Part shown: positions 1 to 8,616 of the stretch, one piece after another
How the letters are laid out: the number at the start of each line of letters is the position of its first letter
How positions within the stretch are numbered: the stretch's first letter is position 1
NCBI GenBank assembly: GCA_025454875.1
Contig: JALONP010000001.1
Location: 124,001 to 188,000 of the forward strand
Direction of reading: 5' to 3'
Length of the DNA: 64,000 nucleotides
Origin: Bacteroidia bacterium
GTDB lineage: Bacteria; Bacteroidota; Bacteroidia; UKL13-3
Notes under the pieces: model-generated
Told to the model about the DNA's origin: nothing
Database searches by the model: none
Seen by the model: only the letters and a program-made list of their open reading frames with translations
Translations under genes and position numbers: made by a program

Positions 1-1
1 T

Positions 2-343
2 GAGCATACCGGTGGATTACATGCTTGTGCGCTATTTACAAAAGATGGCGCATTATTGCTTTTGCGAGAAGATGTGGGTAGGCATAATGCTATGGATAAG
101 TTGGTGGGAGCTCACTTCGGTAAACCAAATGCTGCAATTAACGAATACATCTTGCTTTTAAGCGGGCGGGCAAGTTTTGAATTGCTGCAAAAGGCATCCA
201 TGGCAGGTATTCCCATTGTTTGTGCTGTTGGTGCCCCAAGCAGTTTGGCTGTACAAACGGCACAAGAGTTTGGGATTACACTTATTGGTTTTTTAAGAGG
301 AAATAGGTTTAATATTTATTGCCACAGTGATCGTATTCAATAG
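2..343 (+). CDS. fdhD: FdhD sulfurtransferase, C-terminal part (5' end outside window)
   Basis: The reading frame is open from base 2, so the gene begins before the window; only the last 113 residues are present. The frame carries the FdhD C-terminal block [12 protein letters not shown] followed by [13 protein letters not shown] and [12 protein letters not shown], which are highly typical of the family. FdhD moves sulfur from a cysteine desulfurase onto the bis-MGD molybdenum cofactor of formate dehydrogenase-type enzymes in the cytoplasm. The cysteine pair that carries the sulfur lies in the missing N-terminal part and cannot be checked. A likely client, an FdhF/YdeP-type oxidoreductase, is encoded about 18 kb downstream at 18755-21064. 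Identification is secure; completeness is unknown. Confidence 0.93.
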   Translation, partial: EHTGGLHACALFTKDGALLLLREDVGRHNAMDKLVGAHFGKPNAAINEYILLLSGRASFELLQKASMAGIPIVCAVGAPSSLAVQTAQEFGITLIGFLRGNRFNIYCHSDRIQ

Positions 344-400
344 TATTCCATTTTCAAATTGAATTTGATTTCATACTTTGCATCCTCAATTGTTCAAAGC

Positions 401-3010
401 ATGAATAGACCTTTTTTTGGTTACTTATTAATCATTTTCATATCTGCACATCTTCATATCTGCACATCTGTATTTGCGCAAGCTCCCCGCTCCTATACTT
501 CGAGTGAAATTTTATTGCAACTGAAAAAGTTGAACACCGTTGGTTCGGTATTGTATATAGCAGCTCATCCTGATGATGAAAATACCCGACTGATTGCCTA
601 TTTGGCCAACGAAAAATGTTTGCGTACCGGTTATTTGAGTTTAACAAGAGGTGATGGCGGACAGAACTTAATTGGCCCTGAACAAGGAGTTGAATTGGGC
701 GTAATTCGAACACAAGAGCTTTTAGCTGCGCGTAGAATTGATGGTGGCGAACAATATTTTACCCGCGCATATGATTTTGGCTTTAGCAAATCGCCTGAAG
801 AGACTTTGCAAAAGTGGAACAAGGATTCTGTACTGAGTGATATGGTATGGGTGATTCGCAACTTTAGGCCTGATATTATCATTACCCGTTTCGCAACCGA
901 TGGCAGCGGTGGACATGGGCATCATACCACTTCAGCCATCTTAGCCGAAGAAGCTTTTGATGCTGCAGGCGACCCTACCCGATTCCCGGAGCAATTACAA
1001 TACGTGGATGTATGGAAACCACGCAGGTTGTTTTGGAATGTAAGTACACGCTTTCAAAACCCCAATGCAGATATGAGTGCGTATATTAAATTGGATGTAG
1101 GTGGATACAATCCATTGTTAGGAAAAAGTTATGGCGAAATAGCAGCCGAAAGCCGCAGCATGCACAAAAGCCAAGGTTTTGGCAGCGCTAAACAACGTGG
1201 CGAATACTTTGAATACTTTAAACCCATTAAAGGCGATACTACCGGATTGAAAGATATTTTTCAAGGGATTGATTTTAGTTGGAAGAGGGTGAAAGGTGGA
1301 GAGAAGATTGGAAGAATGATTGAAACGATTATAAAAGACTACAAGATTGAAAGTCCAGAAGAATCAATAAAAATGTTAATTAAAACAAGAAATGAGTTAA
1401 TTACAAGAACAGATACAAGAACTCCTACAGTTCAAAACAAGTTAATACAAATTGAAAAAAACTTTGAACTACTAACTGGAATTTTCTACGAGTTACAAGC
1501 TAAGGAATCAAGTTATTCTATTGAGGAATCTGTAAAGTACAAGTTTTCCTTCGTTAACCGAAGCACGTTTCCCATCTCAATATCTAACGGTTCTCCCCAT
1601 AGGGATACTAAACAAGAGTTTCTTCTACATCCGATAAAAGATTCTCTATATTTTGTTGATTTAAAGTGTCAATATTATTATAATGATCAATTACATAATG
1701 GCACATATTGGTTGGAAAAAGGAATTACCAATTCGATTTTTAATGTTAATGATAAATCTACTCTAGGCATGCCAGAAAAATATGTTCAAAGTCCTATGAA
1801 TCTTTATGTAGGACTTGACGGCAAAGTACCATTTAGTAGTTTTAACCAGCCATCTATCCAATACAAATGGGTTGACCCCGAAAAAGGTGAATTATACCGC
1901 CCGGTAGTGATTACGCCTCCTGTGATGATAAATTTGAGTGAGGATGTGTTGATATTTGATAAAAATGAGGAGAAAAAACTAACCATTACCTTAAAGGCAG
2001 GTAGAGATAGTGTAAATGGCAAGTATTACATAGATATTCCTAATGGATGGGAAATTGTTTGCGATGGAGATGGAGAATATGATATGTTTCTGTCAACCAA
2101 AGAACATATTGTTCCAGACAAACAAAGAGTTGTTTGTGAGTTCGCAATTGAAAAAAAAGGAAATGAAAAAACTTACATAGTTAAAGTTAAACCTATTAAC
2201 CAATCCACCAATCAACGTATCAACATCTATGCAGTAGTTGATAATCAAACCTACAACAAAGGCATCAAAGAAATTAAATACGACCATATTCCGATTCAAA
2301 CGTTGTTCCCAGAAGCAGAAGTTAAATTGGTAAAGTTGGATGTGGTGAAAGAGAGTAAACGTATTGGCTACATTCCAGGTGCAGGTGATGAAGTGCAAGC
2401 CTGTTTAAGCCAATTAGGATATGAAGTAACCACACTTACGGATGATAAACTCGCAAACGAAAACCTGAGTCAATACGATGCAATTGTAACTGGAGTGCGT
2501 GCATACAATACCAATGAAAAACTTCCATCTTTTAAACAAAAACTAATGGATTATGTGGCTGCTGGTGGTAACCTTATTGTTCAATACAATACCAATAGTT
2601 GGGCGGGCCCTTTAAGCAGTGATATTGGCCCCTACAAGTTTAAAATTACACGCAACCGCATCACCGATGAAGAGGCAAAAGTGAATTTCTTGTTGCCGAA
2701 TCATCCTGTATTGAATACGCCCAATAAAATTACTGAGAAAGATTTTGAAGGTTGGATTCAGGAGCGAAGCATTTACCACGCAGGCGAATGGGATAGCAAT
2801 TATGTGGCACCTATTAGCATGACAGACCCTTATGAAATGACGGTTGGCGGTGTATCTCCAAAAGGCAAACCTGATAATGGGGCATTGATTATTGCTAAAC
2901 ATGGTAAAGGAAATTTTGTGTATACAGGATTGGTGTTTTTTAGGGAATTACCCGCAGGTGTGCCGGGAGCCTATCGGTTAATGGTAAATTTGATTGAACT
3001 TGGGAAATAG
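401..3010 (+). CDS. Secreted PIG-L family deacetylase with C-terminal ThuA/GATase-like domain
   Basis: The protein has 869 residues. The start at ATG 401 gives a clean signal peptide ending near residue 27 (HICTSVFAQ); an in-frame TTG at 359 would add 14 residues without purpose. The PIG-L/LmbE zinc motif HPDDE is at residues 56-60, followed by TRGDGGQN and a second histidine cluster GGHGHH near residue 170, so this is probably a metal-dependent N-acetyl-sugar or amide deacetylase acting outside the inner membrane. The last 200 residues (GYIPGAGDEV, DAIVTGVRAYN, YVAAGGNLIVQYNT) look like a ThuA/glutamine-amidotransferase-like fold. The middle of the gene (about 1270-2280) uses more AGA, ATA and AAA codons than its flanks. 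Substrate unknown. The gene follows fdhD by 57 bases with no clear terminator between them. Confidence 0.85.
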   Translation: MNRPFFGYLLIIFISAHLHICTSVFAQAPRSYTSSEILLQLKKLNTVGSVLYIAAHPDDENTRLIAYLANEKCLRTGYLSLTRGDGGQNLIGPEQGVELGVIRTQELLAARRIDGGEQYFTRAYDFGFSKSPEETLQKWNKDSVLSDMVWVIRNFRPDIIITRFATDGSGGHGHHTTSAILAEEAFDAAGDPTRFPEQLQYVDVWKPRRLFWNVSTRFQNPNADMSAYIKLDVGGYNPLLGKSYGEIAAESRSMHKSQGFGSAKQRGEYFEYFKPIKGDTTGLKDIFQGIDFSWKRVKGGEKIGRMIETIIKDYKIESPEESIKMLIKTRNELITRTDTRTPTVQNKLIQIEKNFELLTGIFYELQAKESSYSIEESVKYKFSFVNRSTFPISISNGSPHRDTKQEFLLHPIKDSLYFVDLKCQYYYNDQLHNGTYWLEKGITNSIFNVNDKSTLGMPEKYVQSPMNLYVGLDGKVPFSSFNQPSIQYKWVDPEKGELYRPVVITPPVMINLSEDVLIFDKNEEKKLTITLKAGRDSVNGKYYIDIPNGWEIVCDGDGEYDMFLSTKEHIVPDKQRVVCEFAIEKKGNEKTYIVKVKPINQSTNQRINIYAVVDNQTYNKGIKEIKYDHIPIQTLFPEAEVKLVKLDVVKESKRIGYIPGAGDEVQACLSQLGYEVTTLTDDKLANENLSQYDAIVTGVRAYNTNEKLPSFKQKLMDYVAAGGNLIVQYNTNSWAGPLSSDIGPYKFKITRNRITDEEAKVNFLLPNHPVLNTPNKITEKDFEGWIQERSIYHAGEWDSNYVAPISMTDPYEMTVGGVSPKGKPDNGALIIAKHGKGNFVYTGLVFFRELPAGVPGAYRLMVNLIELGK

Positions 3011-3055
3011 AGGAATACCATTGATTCGCGCACTGAACGTTTGAAGAATAAAATA

Positions 3056-3110
3056 GCCGCTAATTACGCAGATTGATTAAAAAAATCTCTGCGTCTCTGC
3101 GTTTTAAACC
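3056..3110 (+). repeat. Dispersed intergenic repeat, copy 1
   Basis: The intergenic stretch begins GCCGCTAATTACGCAGATTG and ends with the CTCTGCGTCTCTGCG and TTTTAAACC blocks. A longer relative, with the same opening and closing blocks, lies at 8487-8614. Such 'tctgcgtctctgcg' elements are scattered through many Bacteroidota genomes; function unknown. No gene is seen inside. Confidence 0.6.
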
Positions 3111-3116
3111 AAAGAA

Positions 3117-3215
3117 ATGAAAGAAAATAATTTTACATATTTATACATAATCGTCATTGTTGCGTTGGCAATTGAAATCGCATTATTTTACTTTTTTACC
3201 CAATACTTTTCATGA
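3117..3215 (+). CDS. 32-residue single-span membrane peptide translationally coupled to the symporter
   Basis: An ATG at 3117 opens a 33-codon frame: a short charged head (MKENNFTYLY), about 18 hydrophobic residues (IIVIVALAIEIALFYFF) and TQYFS. Its TGA overlaps the ATG of the symporter as ATGA at 3212-3215, the usual form of translational coupling. The overlap, the well-formed transmembrane helix and the lack of other coding content support a real gene. It could be a small accessory subunit of the transporter or an upstream peptide that tunes its translation. No family is recognised. Confidence 0.55.
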   Translation: MKENNFTYLYIIVIVALAIEIALFYFFTQYFS

Positions 3216-4930
3216 GCATACTTGATTGGCTCGTACTTATTGTAACGCTTATTGCTGTTATTGGTTATGGCGTATACAAAAGCAAGCACGAAAAAACGCT
3301 AGATAGCTATTTTAAAAGCAATAACTCCATGAGTTGGTTTTTAATTTTGCTTTCCATAATGGGAACGCAAGCCAGCGCTATTACGTTTCTTTCTGCTCCC
3401 GGACAGGCCTATACCGATGGAATGCGCTTTGTGCAGTACTATTTTGGATTGCCGTTGGCCATGGTCGTGCTGTGCATTACGTTTGTTCCCATTTTTCATA
3501 AACTAAAGGTTTATACTGCTTATGAGTATTTAGAACAACGTTTCGATTTGCGCACCCGCACACTTACCTCCATTTTGTTTTTAATCTCTCGTGGACTTTC
3601 AACAGGGATCAGCATTTACGCACCTTCCATTATTTTATCATCATTATTGGGTTGGAATATTTACCTAACTAACCTTATTATGGGTGGTTTGCTAATTATT
3701 TATACCTTAACGGGTGGTGCCAAAGCCGTTGCTTACACGCAAATGCAGCAATTGTTTATTGTATTTATTGGAATGTTTTTGGCTGGATACATGGTTGTTC
3801 GATTGCTACCTGATGATATCGGATTTACAGATGCATTGCAAGTGGCCGGTAAAATGGGTAAACTCAATATCATTGAAACCAATATTGATGTTACAGATAG
3901 CGCTTGGTGGAAAGACAAATACAATATTTGGAGCGGATTGATTGGTGGATTCTTTTTGGCTCTCTCCTATTTTGGCACAGATCAAAGTCAGGTTGGTAGA
4001 TACCTTACGGCCAAAAATATTGGTGAAAGTCGAATGGGTTTATTAATGAATGGTTTGGTAAAAGTACCTATGCAGTTTTTGATTTTGTTGATTGGTGCCT
4101 TGGTATTTTCATTTTACCTTTTTTACAAGGCCCCCATCTTTTTCAATGAAGCACAACTAAACAAAACCTTCCAATCAAATTGTGTTGAATGTGCTGAAGA
4201 TTTGCGAATGCAAACAGCGAAACATGATTCACTTGCAGCCATGTCGCAATCAATGGTGCGCCTTTTAAATAAAGCGATTGATGCGAGCGATCAATCTGAA
4301 GCAGATCGGATTCAACAGCAATTACTACAAATTGAAACCGAAAAAAAACACGTTCGAACATTGGCCATTGCCAATATTAAAAAAGCCAATCCGGTAGCGG
4401 ATACCAATGATACGAACTATATCTTTTTATACTTTGTGGTGCATCATTTACCCAAAGGTTTAATTGGATTATTGATTGCAGTTATTTTTTTAGCAGCTTG
4501 GGGAAGTATTGCAGCAGCATTAAATTCATTGGCCTCTTCAACCGTTATTGATGTGTATAAAAGGTTATGGGTAAAAGAACAATCATCCAACCATTATTAC
4601 AAAGCAAGCAAATGGATTACGTTGTTTTGGGGCTTATTTTGCATTGCCACAGCCATGTTTGCCTCGCAATTGGGAAGTTTAATTGAAGCTGTGAATATTT
4701 TAGGCAGCTTATTTTATGGAACAATGTTGGGCATTTTTGTAGTGGCGTTCTATTTTAAGCGGATTGGTAGCAAAGCAGTGTTTTATGCAGCCTTAATAGC
4801 CGAAGCAGGAGTTATTGCCGTTTATGTAGCTGATATTGTTTCGTTTTTATGGTTGAATGTAATTGGGTGTTTATTGGTGGTTTTGGTAGCATTGGCAATA
4901 GAACGATTCAAAAGGATTATTTCTTTTTAG
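3212..4930 (+). CDS. Sodium:solute symporter (SSS family)
   Basis: The 572-residue protein is highly hydrophobic with about 13 membrane spans, beginning LDWLVLIVTLIAVIGYGVY. The SSS pattern is visible in GTQASAITFLSAPGQAY, YEYLEQRF and LALSYFGTDQSQVGRYLTAK. It is an inner-membrane Na+-driven importer; the substrate (sugar, sialic acid, amino acid or other) cannot be read from sequence. A hydrophilic insertion at about residues 310-400 separates two membrane spans, contains a CxxC pair (C324, C327) and is partly coiled-coil-like, which is unusual for the SSS core. The start is fixed by the ATGA overlap with the upstream 32-aa peptide. The MscS gene follows 39 bases later. Confidence 0.92.
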   Translation: MSILDWLVLIVTLIAVIGYGVYKSKHEKTLDSYFKSNNSMSWFLILLSIMGTQASAITFLSAPGQAYTDGMRFVQYYFGLPLAMVVLCITFVPIFHKLKVYTAYEYLEQRFDLRTRTLTSILFLISRGLSTGISIYAPSIILSSLLGWNIYLTNLIMGGLLIIYTLTGGAKAVAYTQMQQLFIVFIGMFLAGYMVVRLLPDDIGFTDALQVAGKMGKLNIIETNIDVTDSAWWKDKYNIWSGLIGGFFLALSYFGTDQSQVGRYLTAKNIGESRMGLLMNGLVKVPMQFLILLIGALVFSFYLFYKAPIFFNEAQLNKTFQSNCVECAEDLRMQTAKHDSLAAMSQSMVRLLNKAIDASDQSEADRIQQQLLQIETEKKHVRTLAIANIKKANPVADTNDTNYIFLYFVVHHLPKGLIGLLIAVIFLAAWGSIAAALNSLASSTVIDVYKRLWVKEQSSNHYYKASKWITLFWGLFCIATAMFASQLGSLIEAVNILGSLFYGTMLGIFVVAFYFKRIGSKAVFYAALIAEAGVIAVYVADIVSFLWLNVIGCLLVVLVALAIERFKRIISF

Positions 4931-4969
4931 CCATAAAATGTCGAACTTACCTATTCAAAATCATAAGCC

Positions 4970-6562
4970 ATGAAGCATTCGGTATTGCTATTTCTTCTGT
5001 TAAGCATTGTTCAAAAACATTTTGCTCAACCTGCTCCAGTTATAGTACATGATGATACCTTGTTTACAATGAAAGTACAAGTTGGTAGCTTTACGCCACA
5101 AGAGCGCGCAGCAGCCATCGCACAGCGTATTATCAATGTTACCGAACAGTCGGAAGAGTTCATTGCCGACTCATTAACCATTGTGAAAGACCCTTATGGA
5201 TACAATGTAAAGTATGGAAGCACCGTGGTAATGATTGTATTGCCGGTGGATACACCACTTGAAGGATTGGGTTTACTCGCATTGGCAGAACTCCGAAAAG
5301 AACAACTGGCTTCTGTAATGCTCAAAAATCACAAGGAATGGTCATATAGAGGAATTTTGAAAAAATCAATATATGCTGCCATTGCCATCTCCATTTTTAT
5401 ATTGCTGGTGTGGGGAGTGAATTGGTATTATCGAAAGTTATCAGTCAAAATTATAGCTCTAAGTGGTGTGCATTCTAAACAGTTTAAAATAGGAACATAC
5501 CCATTGCTAACCCCTGCAAGGCTTTCATCATTCTTGCTTTTTTTAATTAAAAGTATTAGGCTACTTATCATTCTCATTGCACTGTATGCAATTTTACCAG
5601 TGCTGTTTAGCTTGTTTCCTGAAACCAAACAATGGGCCGACTCGCTTATTGAATATACCATCAATCCTATTAAGAGTATTTTAGATGCCATCGTAGATTT
5701 TATTCCAAATTTCATTCGTATCATTGTTGTTTATGGTTTCGTTTTTTATTTGGTGAAAGGGCTTCATTTCATTACCCAAGAAATAGCCAAAGGAGCCTTA
5801 ACCATTAAAGGTTTTTATGCTGATTGGGCTAAACCTACTTTTAATATTATCCGATTTTTACTGTATGCATTTATGCTTATTGTAATTTGGCCTTATTTGC
5901 CTGGCTCTGGTTCGCCAGCGTTTCAGGGTGTTTCTGTCTTTTTAGGATTGTTAATTTCATTTGGGTCTTCATCAGCAATTGCCAATGCAGTAGCTGGATT
6001 GGTTATTACATATATGCGACCCTTTAAGTTGGGAGATCGGGTTAAAATTGGAGAAGTTTTGGGTGATGTTATTGAGAAAAATATGCTCGTAACCCGCATT
6101 CGAACACCTAAAAATGAAGATGTAACTTTGCCAAACTCCAGCATCCTATCTGGGTTTTCAATTAATTACAGCAGCCAGGCATCGGAACGTGGTTTAATCA
6201 TCAATACCAGCGTTACCATTGGATATGATGCCCCATGGCGAAAAGTACATGAGTTGTTAGTTGATGCCGCATTGGCTACCGAACATTTGCTTGATGACCC
6301 AAAACCATTTGTGCTGCAAACAGCATTAAATGATTTTTACGTAAGCTATCAAATTAATGCATATACCCGCAGTCCACGTTTAATGGTCAATATTTATTCA
6401 GAGCTTCATCAAAACATTCAGGATAAATTTAACGAAGGCGGAATTGAAATTATGAGTCCACATTATGGCGCCATTCGCAATGGAAACACTACTACGATTC
6501 CTGAAACCTATCGTCCACAATCTTATAAACCTGATACGTTTACAATCAAAAAGGACGAATAA
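4970..6562 (+). CDS. Mechanosensitive ion channel, MscS family
   Basis: The 530-residue protein has an N-terminal signal peptide (MKHSVLLFLLLSIVQKHFAQ), a roughly 100-residue periplasmic segment, about five membrane helices (near residues 125, 190, 250, 285 and 330) and then the MscS pore and beta domain. Diagnostic features are the pore-lining helix GSSSAIANAVAGLVITYMRP followed by FKLGDRVKIGEVLGDVIE and the LPNSSILSG strand. It opens under membrane tension to release solutes on osmotic downshock. The periplasmic N-terminal extension makes it longer than E. coli MscS (286 residues) and similar to many Bacteroidota homologues. A strong hairpin terminator follows the stop codon, so it ends a possible symporter-channel transcription unit. 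Confidence 0.93.
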   Translation: MKHSVLLFLLLSIVQKHFAQPAPVIVHDDTLFTMKVQVGSFTPQERAAAIAQRIINVTEQSEEFIADSLTIVKDPYGYNVKYGSTVVMIVLPVDTPLEGLGLLALAELRKEQLASVMLKNHKEWSYRGILKKSIYAAIAISIFILLVWGVNWYYRKLSVKIIALSGVHSKQFKIGTYPLLTPARLSSFLLFLIKSIRLLIILIALYAILPVLFSLFPETKQWADSLIEYTINPIKSILDAIVDFIPNFIRIIVVYGFVFYLVKGLHFITQEIAKGALTIKGFYADWAKPTFNIIRFLLYAFMLIVIWPYLPGSGSPAFQGVSVFLGLLISFGSSSAIANAVAGLVITYMRPFKLGDRVKIGEVLGDVIEKNMLVTRIRTPKNEDVTLPNSSILSGFSINYSSQASERGLIINTSVTIGYDAPWRKVHELLVDAALATEHLLDDPKPFVLQTALNDFYVSYQINAYTRSPRLMVNIYSELHQNIQDKFNEGGIEIMSPHYGAIRNGNTTTIPETYRPQSYKPDTFTIKKDE

Positions 6563-6564
6563 AA

Positions 6565-6598
6565 AAAGACGCATCACCAAGGCAATGCGTCTTTCAAA
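6565..6598. terminator. Bidirectional rho-independent terminator between mscS-like gene and DUF2911 gene
   Basis: A perfect 10-bp stem, AAAGACGCAT (6565-6574) and ATGCGTCTTT (6585-6594), closes a 10-base loop. The A-run before and T-run after it let it work on either strand. It lies directly after the TAA of the channel gene; the convergent DUF2911 gene ends at 6710. Confidence 0.8.
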
Positions 6599-6709
6599 AT
6601 CTATTCAGAAGTTACTAAATTCAAATCATCATATTTGGGTATCGCACTGATTACAATAGATTAATTGCAATTAATTTTGTTACCGGTGCCGATTAGATTC
6701 CGTACATTC

Positions 6710-7579
6710 TTATTTCTTTTTAGCTGGAGCTGGTTTGTAAGCAGGATTTGCTTTAATTTCTGCTTGCAATTTTTCATTGCGTTTCATGTAAGCATCATCT
6801 CCATCTTCTTTTGCCAGGTTCCACGATTCCATTGACGTTGCCATTGCACCATTGTAATCTTTCAAAGCCACTTGAATGCGTGCTTTGGTTAATACATTCC
6901 AATAAGCTTTAGGATTAGCAGCTATCGCTTTGTTAATCCACTCCAATGCTTTGTTTAAGTCTTTGCCATTGTCTAAATAATAGTTAGCAGCTGCTCCGTA
7001 TGGCCTTCTGTCTTTTGCCATCTCCTCCTCTATCTGCTTGCTAATGCGTGCGTCATAATCAGCGGTTACCTTAAAACTTACAGCTGTATTTTCCCATTTA
7101 ATTTCAATATCTGCCTCGTTGGTTTTGATGTTTGCCACTTCAATGGTAAATGTTTCAATACTGTAGTTTAATTTGATTGGCTTTACTTGCAAGCGAACCA
7201 CATCATTTTCTTGTTTATATGCACTTGCATCATTTACATTTAAATCTTTGGTTATAATGATTGTCCATTCAGTTTCATTTGGAATGGTTACCAATCCGTA
7301 TTTACCTGCTTTTACATCCATTCCGTTGAGTTTCACATCTTCACCAAACGTAATTGTAGTAGCCCCATTTGCACCGGTACGCCATAATTTTCCAAAAGAA
7401 ACAACATCGCCATACACCTTGCGACCTTTTGCACTAGGACGCGAATAGCTTATTTCAATTTTTGAAGTAGCAAATGCCTGAGTTACGGTAGCCAATGGGC
7501 TTGGCTGTGGGAAAGGAATGGTTTGTGCTTGCGAAGCCAAAGCATATGCAATGGCCAATGTTACAAATAGTTTTTTCAT
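6710..7579 (-). CDS. Secreted DUF2911 protein with TPR-like tail
   Basis: The 289-residue protein starts with a signal peptide (MKKLFVTLAIAYALASQAQ). Residues 25-170 match the DUF2911 pattern well known in Bacteroidota: ATVTQAFATSKIEISYSRPS, GRKVYGDVVSFGKLWRTGAN and the strand-rich block ending WTIIITKDLN. Residues 195-275 look like two tetratricopeptide-type helix pairs (LDNGKDLNKALEWINKAI, NPKAYWNVLTKARIQVALKD). The tail is lysine- and proline-rich. The protein probably sits in the periplasm; no enzymatic activity has been assigned to the family and I infer none. It stands alone on the minus strand. Confidence 0.88.
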   Translation of the reverse strand: MKKLFVTLAIAYALASQAQTIPFPQPSPLATVTQAFATSKIEISYSRPSAKGRKVYGDVVSFGKLWRTGANGATTITFGEDVKLNGMDVKAGKYGLVTIPNETEWTIIITKDLNVNDASAYKQENDVVRLQVKPIKLNYSIETFTIEVANIKTNEADIEIKWENTAVSFKVTADYDARISKQIEEEMAKDRRPYGAAANYYLDNGKDLNKALEWINKAIAANPKAYWNVLTKARIQVALKDYNGAMATSMESWNLAKEDGDDAYMKRNEKLQAEIKANPAYKPAPAKKK

Positions 7580-7632
7580 GTGTAATTATTTATTGTAGTT
7601 TGTTTTGATAGTATGATAACATTTGGTTTGTA

Positions 7633-8421
7633 TTAAAGGTTTCCTGTACGGCCACCATCAACGGGCAAATTAATTCCTGTAATATATGCTGCATATTCAC
7701 TGGCTAAAAATGCAGCAGCATAAGCCGTTTCTTCAGGGCTCGCAAATCTGGCTAATGGAATTTCATCAGTCATTTCTTTGCTTACTTCATCAATACTGTG
7801 GTTTTGTTTATTGGCTTTGCCTTCAATAATTTGGGTGAGCCTATCTGTAGCTGTTGCTCCCGGTAAAATATTATTCACTGTAATACCATATTGACCTAAT
7901 TCATTTGCCAGGGTTTTACTCCAATTGGCAACTGCACCACGAATACTATTGCTTACGCCCAATCCTTTCAATGGAATTTTAACCGAAGTAGAAATTATAT
8001 TGATAATGCGACCATAACCAGAGGCACGCATACCATCAACCACAGATTGCACCAAAACTTGGTTGCAAAGCAAGTGTTGTGTAAATGCAGTAGTAAATTC
8101 ATGCAGCTCAGCATCAATGGCAAGGCCTGCGGGTGGGCCACCGGTATTATTTACTAAAATGTGAAACACCTTGGGTTCATGAATTTTGACTTCGAGTTTT
8201 TGTTTAAGCTCCTCAGGCTTGTTAAAATCAGCTGCAATAAAATCGTGTTTTTGTCCTTTGCTTGTATCTAAATCGCGAACAATACGTTCCAAAATTGGTT
8301 CACTTCGCGAAACCAAGGTTACGTTGGCTCCTAATAAAGCAAATTGTTTAGCTATTGCATTTCCAATGCCGCGAGAAGCTCCGCAAACAAGTGCATTTTT
8401 TCCTTTTAAGTTAATATCCAT
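7633..8421 (-). CDS. Short-chain dehydrogenase/reductase with atypical active site
   Basis: The 262-residue Rossmann protein starts MDINLKGKNALVCG. The ATG at 8421 is chosen because the frame extension to 8478 would overlap the likely promoter at 8476-8483. The nucleotide-binding glycine motif GASRGIG is at residues 14-20 and NNTGG follows strand 4. At the catalytic position, where SDR enzymes carry YxxxK, this protein reads SNSIRGAVANWSKTLANELG, so the tyrosine is replaced by asparagine and the lysine by arginine. The C-terminus has the usual VDGGRTGNL. This matches a BKR-like SDR subgroup known to lack the standard tetrad, so fold and cofactor binding are secure but oxidoreductase activity is not. 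Confidence 0.88.
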   Translation of the reverse strand: MDINLKGKNALVCGASRGIGNAIAKQFALLGANVTLVSRSEPILERIVRDLDTSKGQKHDFIAADFNKPEELKQKLEVKIHEPKVFHILVNNTGGPPAGLAIDAELHEFTTAFTQHLLCNQVLVQSVVDGMRASGYGRIINIISTSVKIPLKGLGVSNSIRGAVANWSKTLANELGQYGITVNNILPGATATDRLTQIIEGKANKQNHSIDEVSKEMTDEIPLARFASPEETAYAAAFLASEYAAYITGINLPVDGGRTGNL

Positions 8422-8475
8422 AAATAAAGCCGCTAAGTAAGGGAATTTATTGTATGAAATGAATTTAAAATACGG

Positions 8476-8483
8476 CAAATATA
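8476..8483 (-). promoter_or_regulatory. Putative Bacteroidota -7 promoter element for the SDR gene
   Basis: On the minus strand this reads TATATTTG, a match to the phylum's TAnnTTTG element, 55 bases upstream of the chosen ATG. No good -33 TTG was found. The same octamer precedes the tRNA gene (41820-41827). Confidence 0.4.
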
Positions 8484-8486
8484 GCA

Positions 8487-8614
8487 GCCGCTAATTAGGC
8501 AGATTGGTTTAAATAATTCTATGTGGTTCTGTGTCCCAGTGGTTAGTTTATAGCCGCAGATTACGTAGATTAATTTCAAAAACGATTTGTGCCTTCGTGT
8601 CTCTGTGTTAAACC
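8487..8614 (+). repeat. Dispersed intergenic repeat, copy 2 (double unit)
   Basis: This begins GCCGCTAATTAGGCAGATTG, nearly identical to the start of copy 1 at 3056, and contains a second unit starting GCCGCAGATTACGTAGATTA at 8553, ending in GTCTCTGTGTTAAACC. It fills most of the 195-base gap between the SDR and thioesterase genes. No coding content is seen. Confidence 0.6.
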
Positions 8615-8616
8615 TA

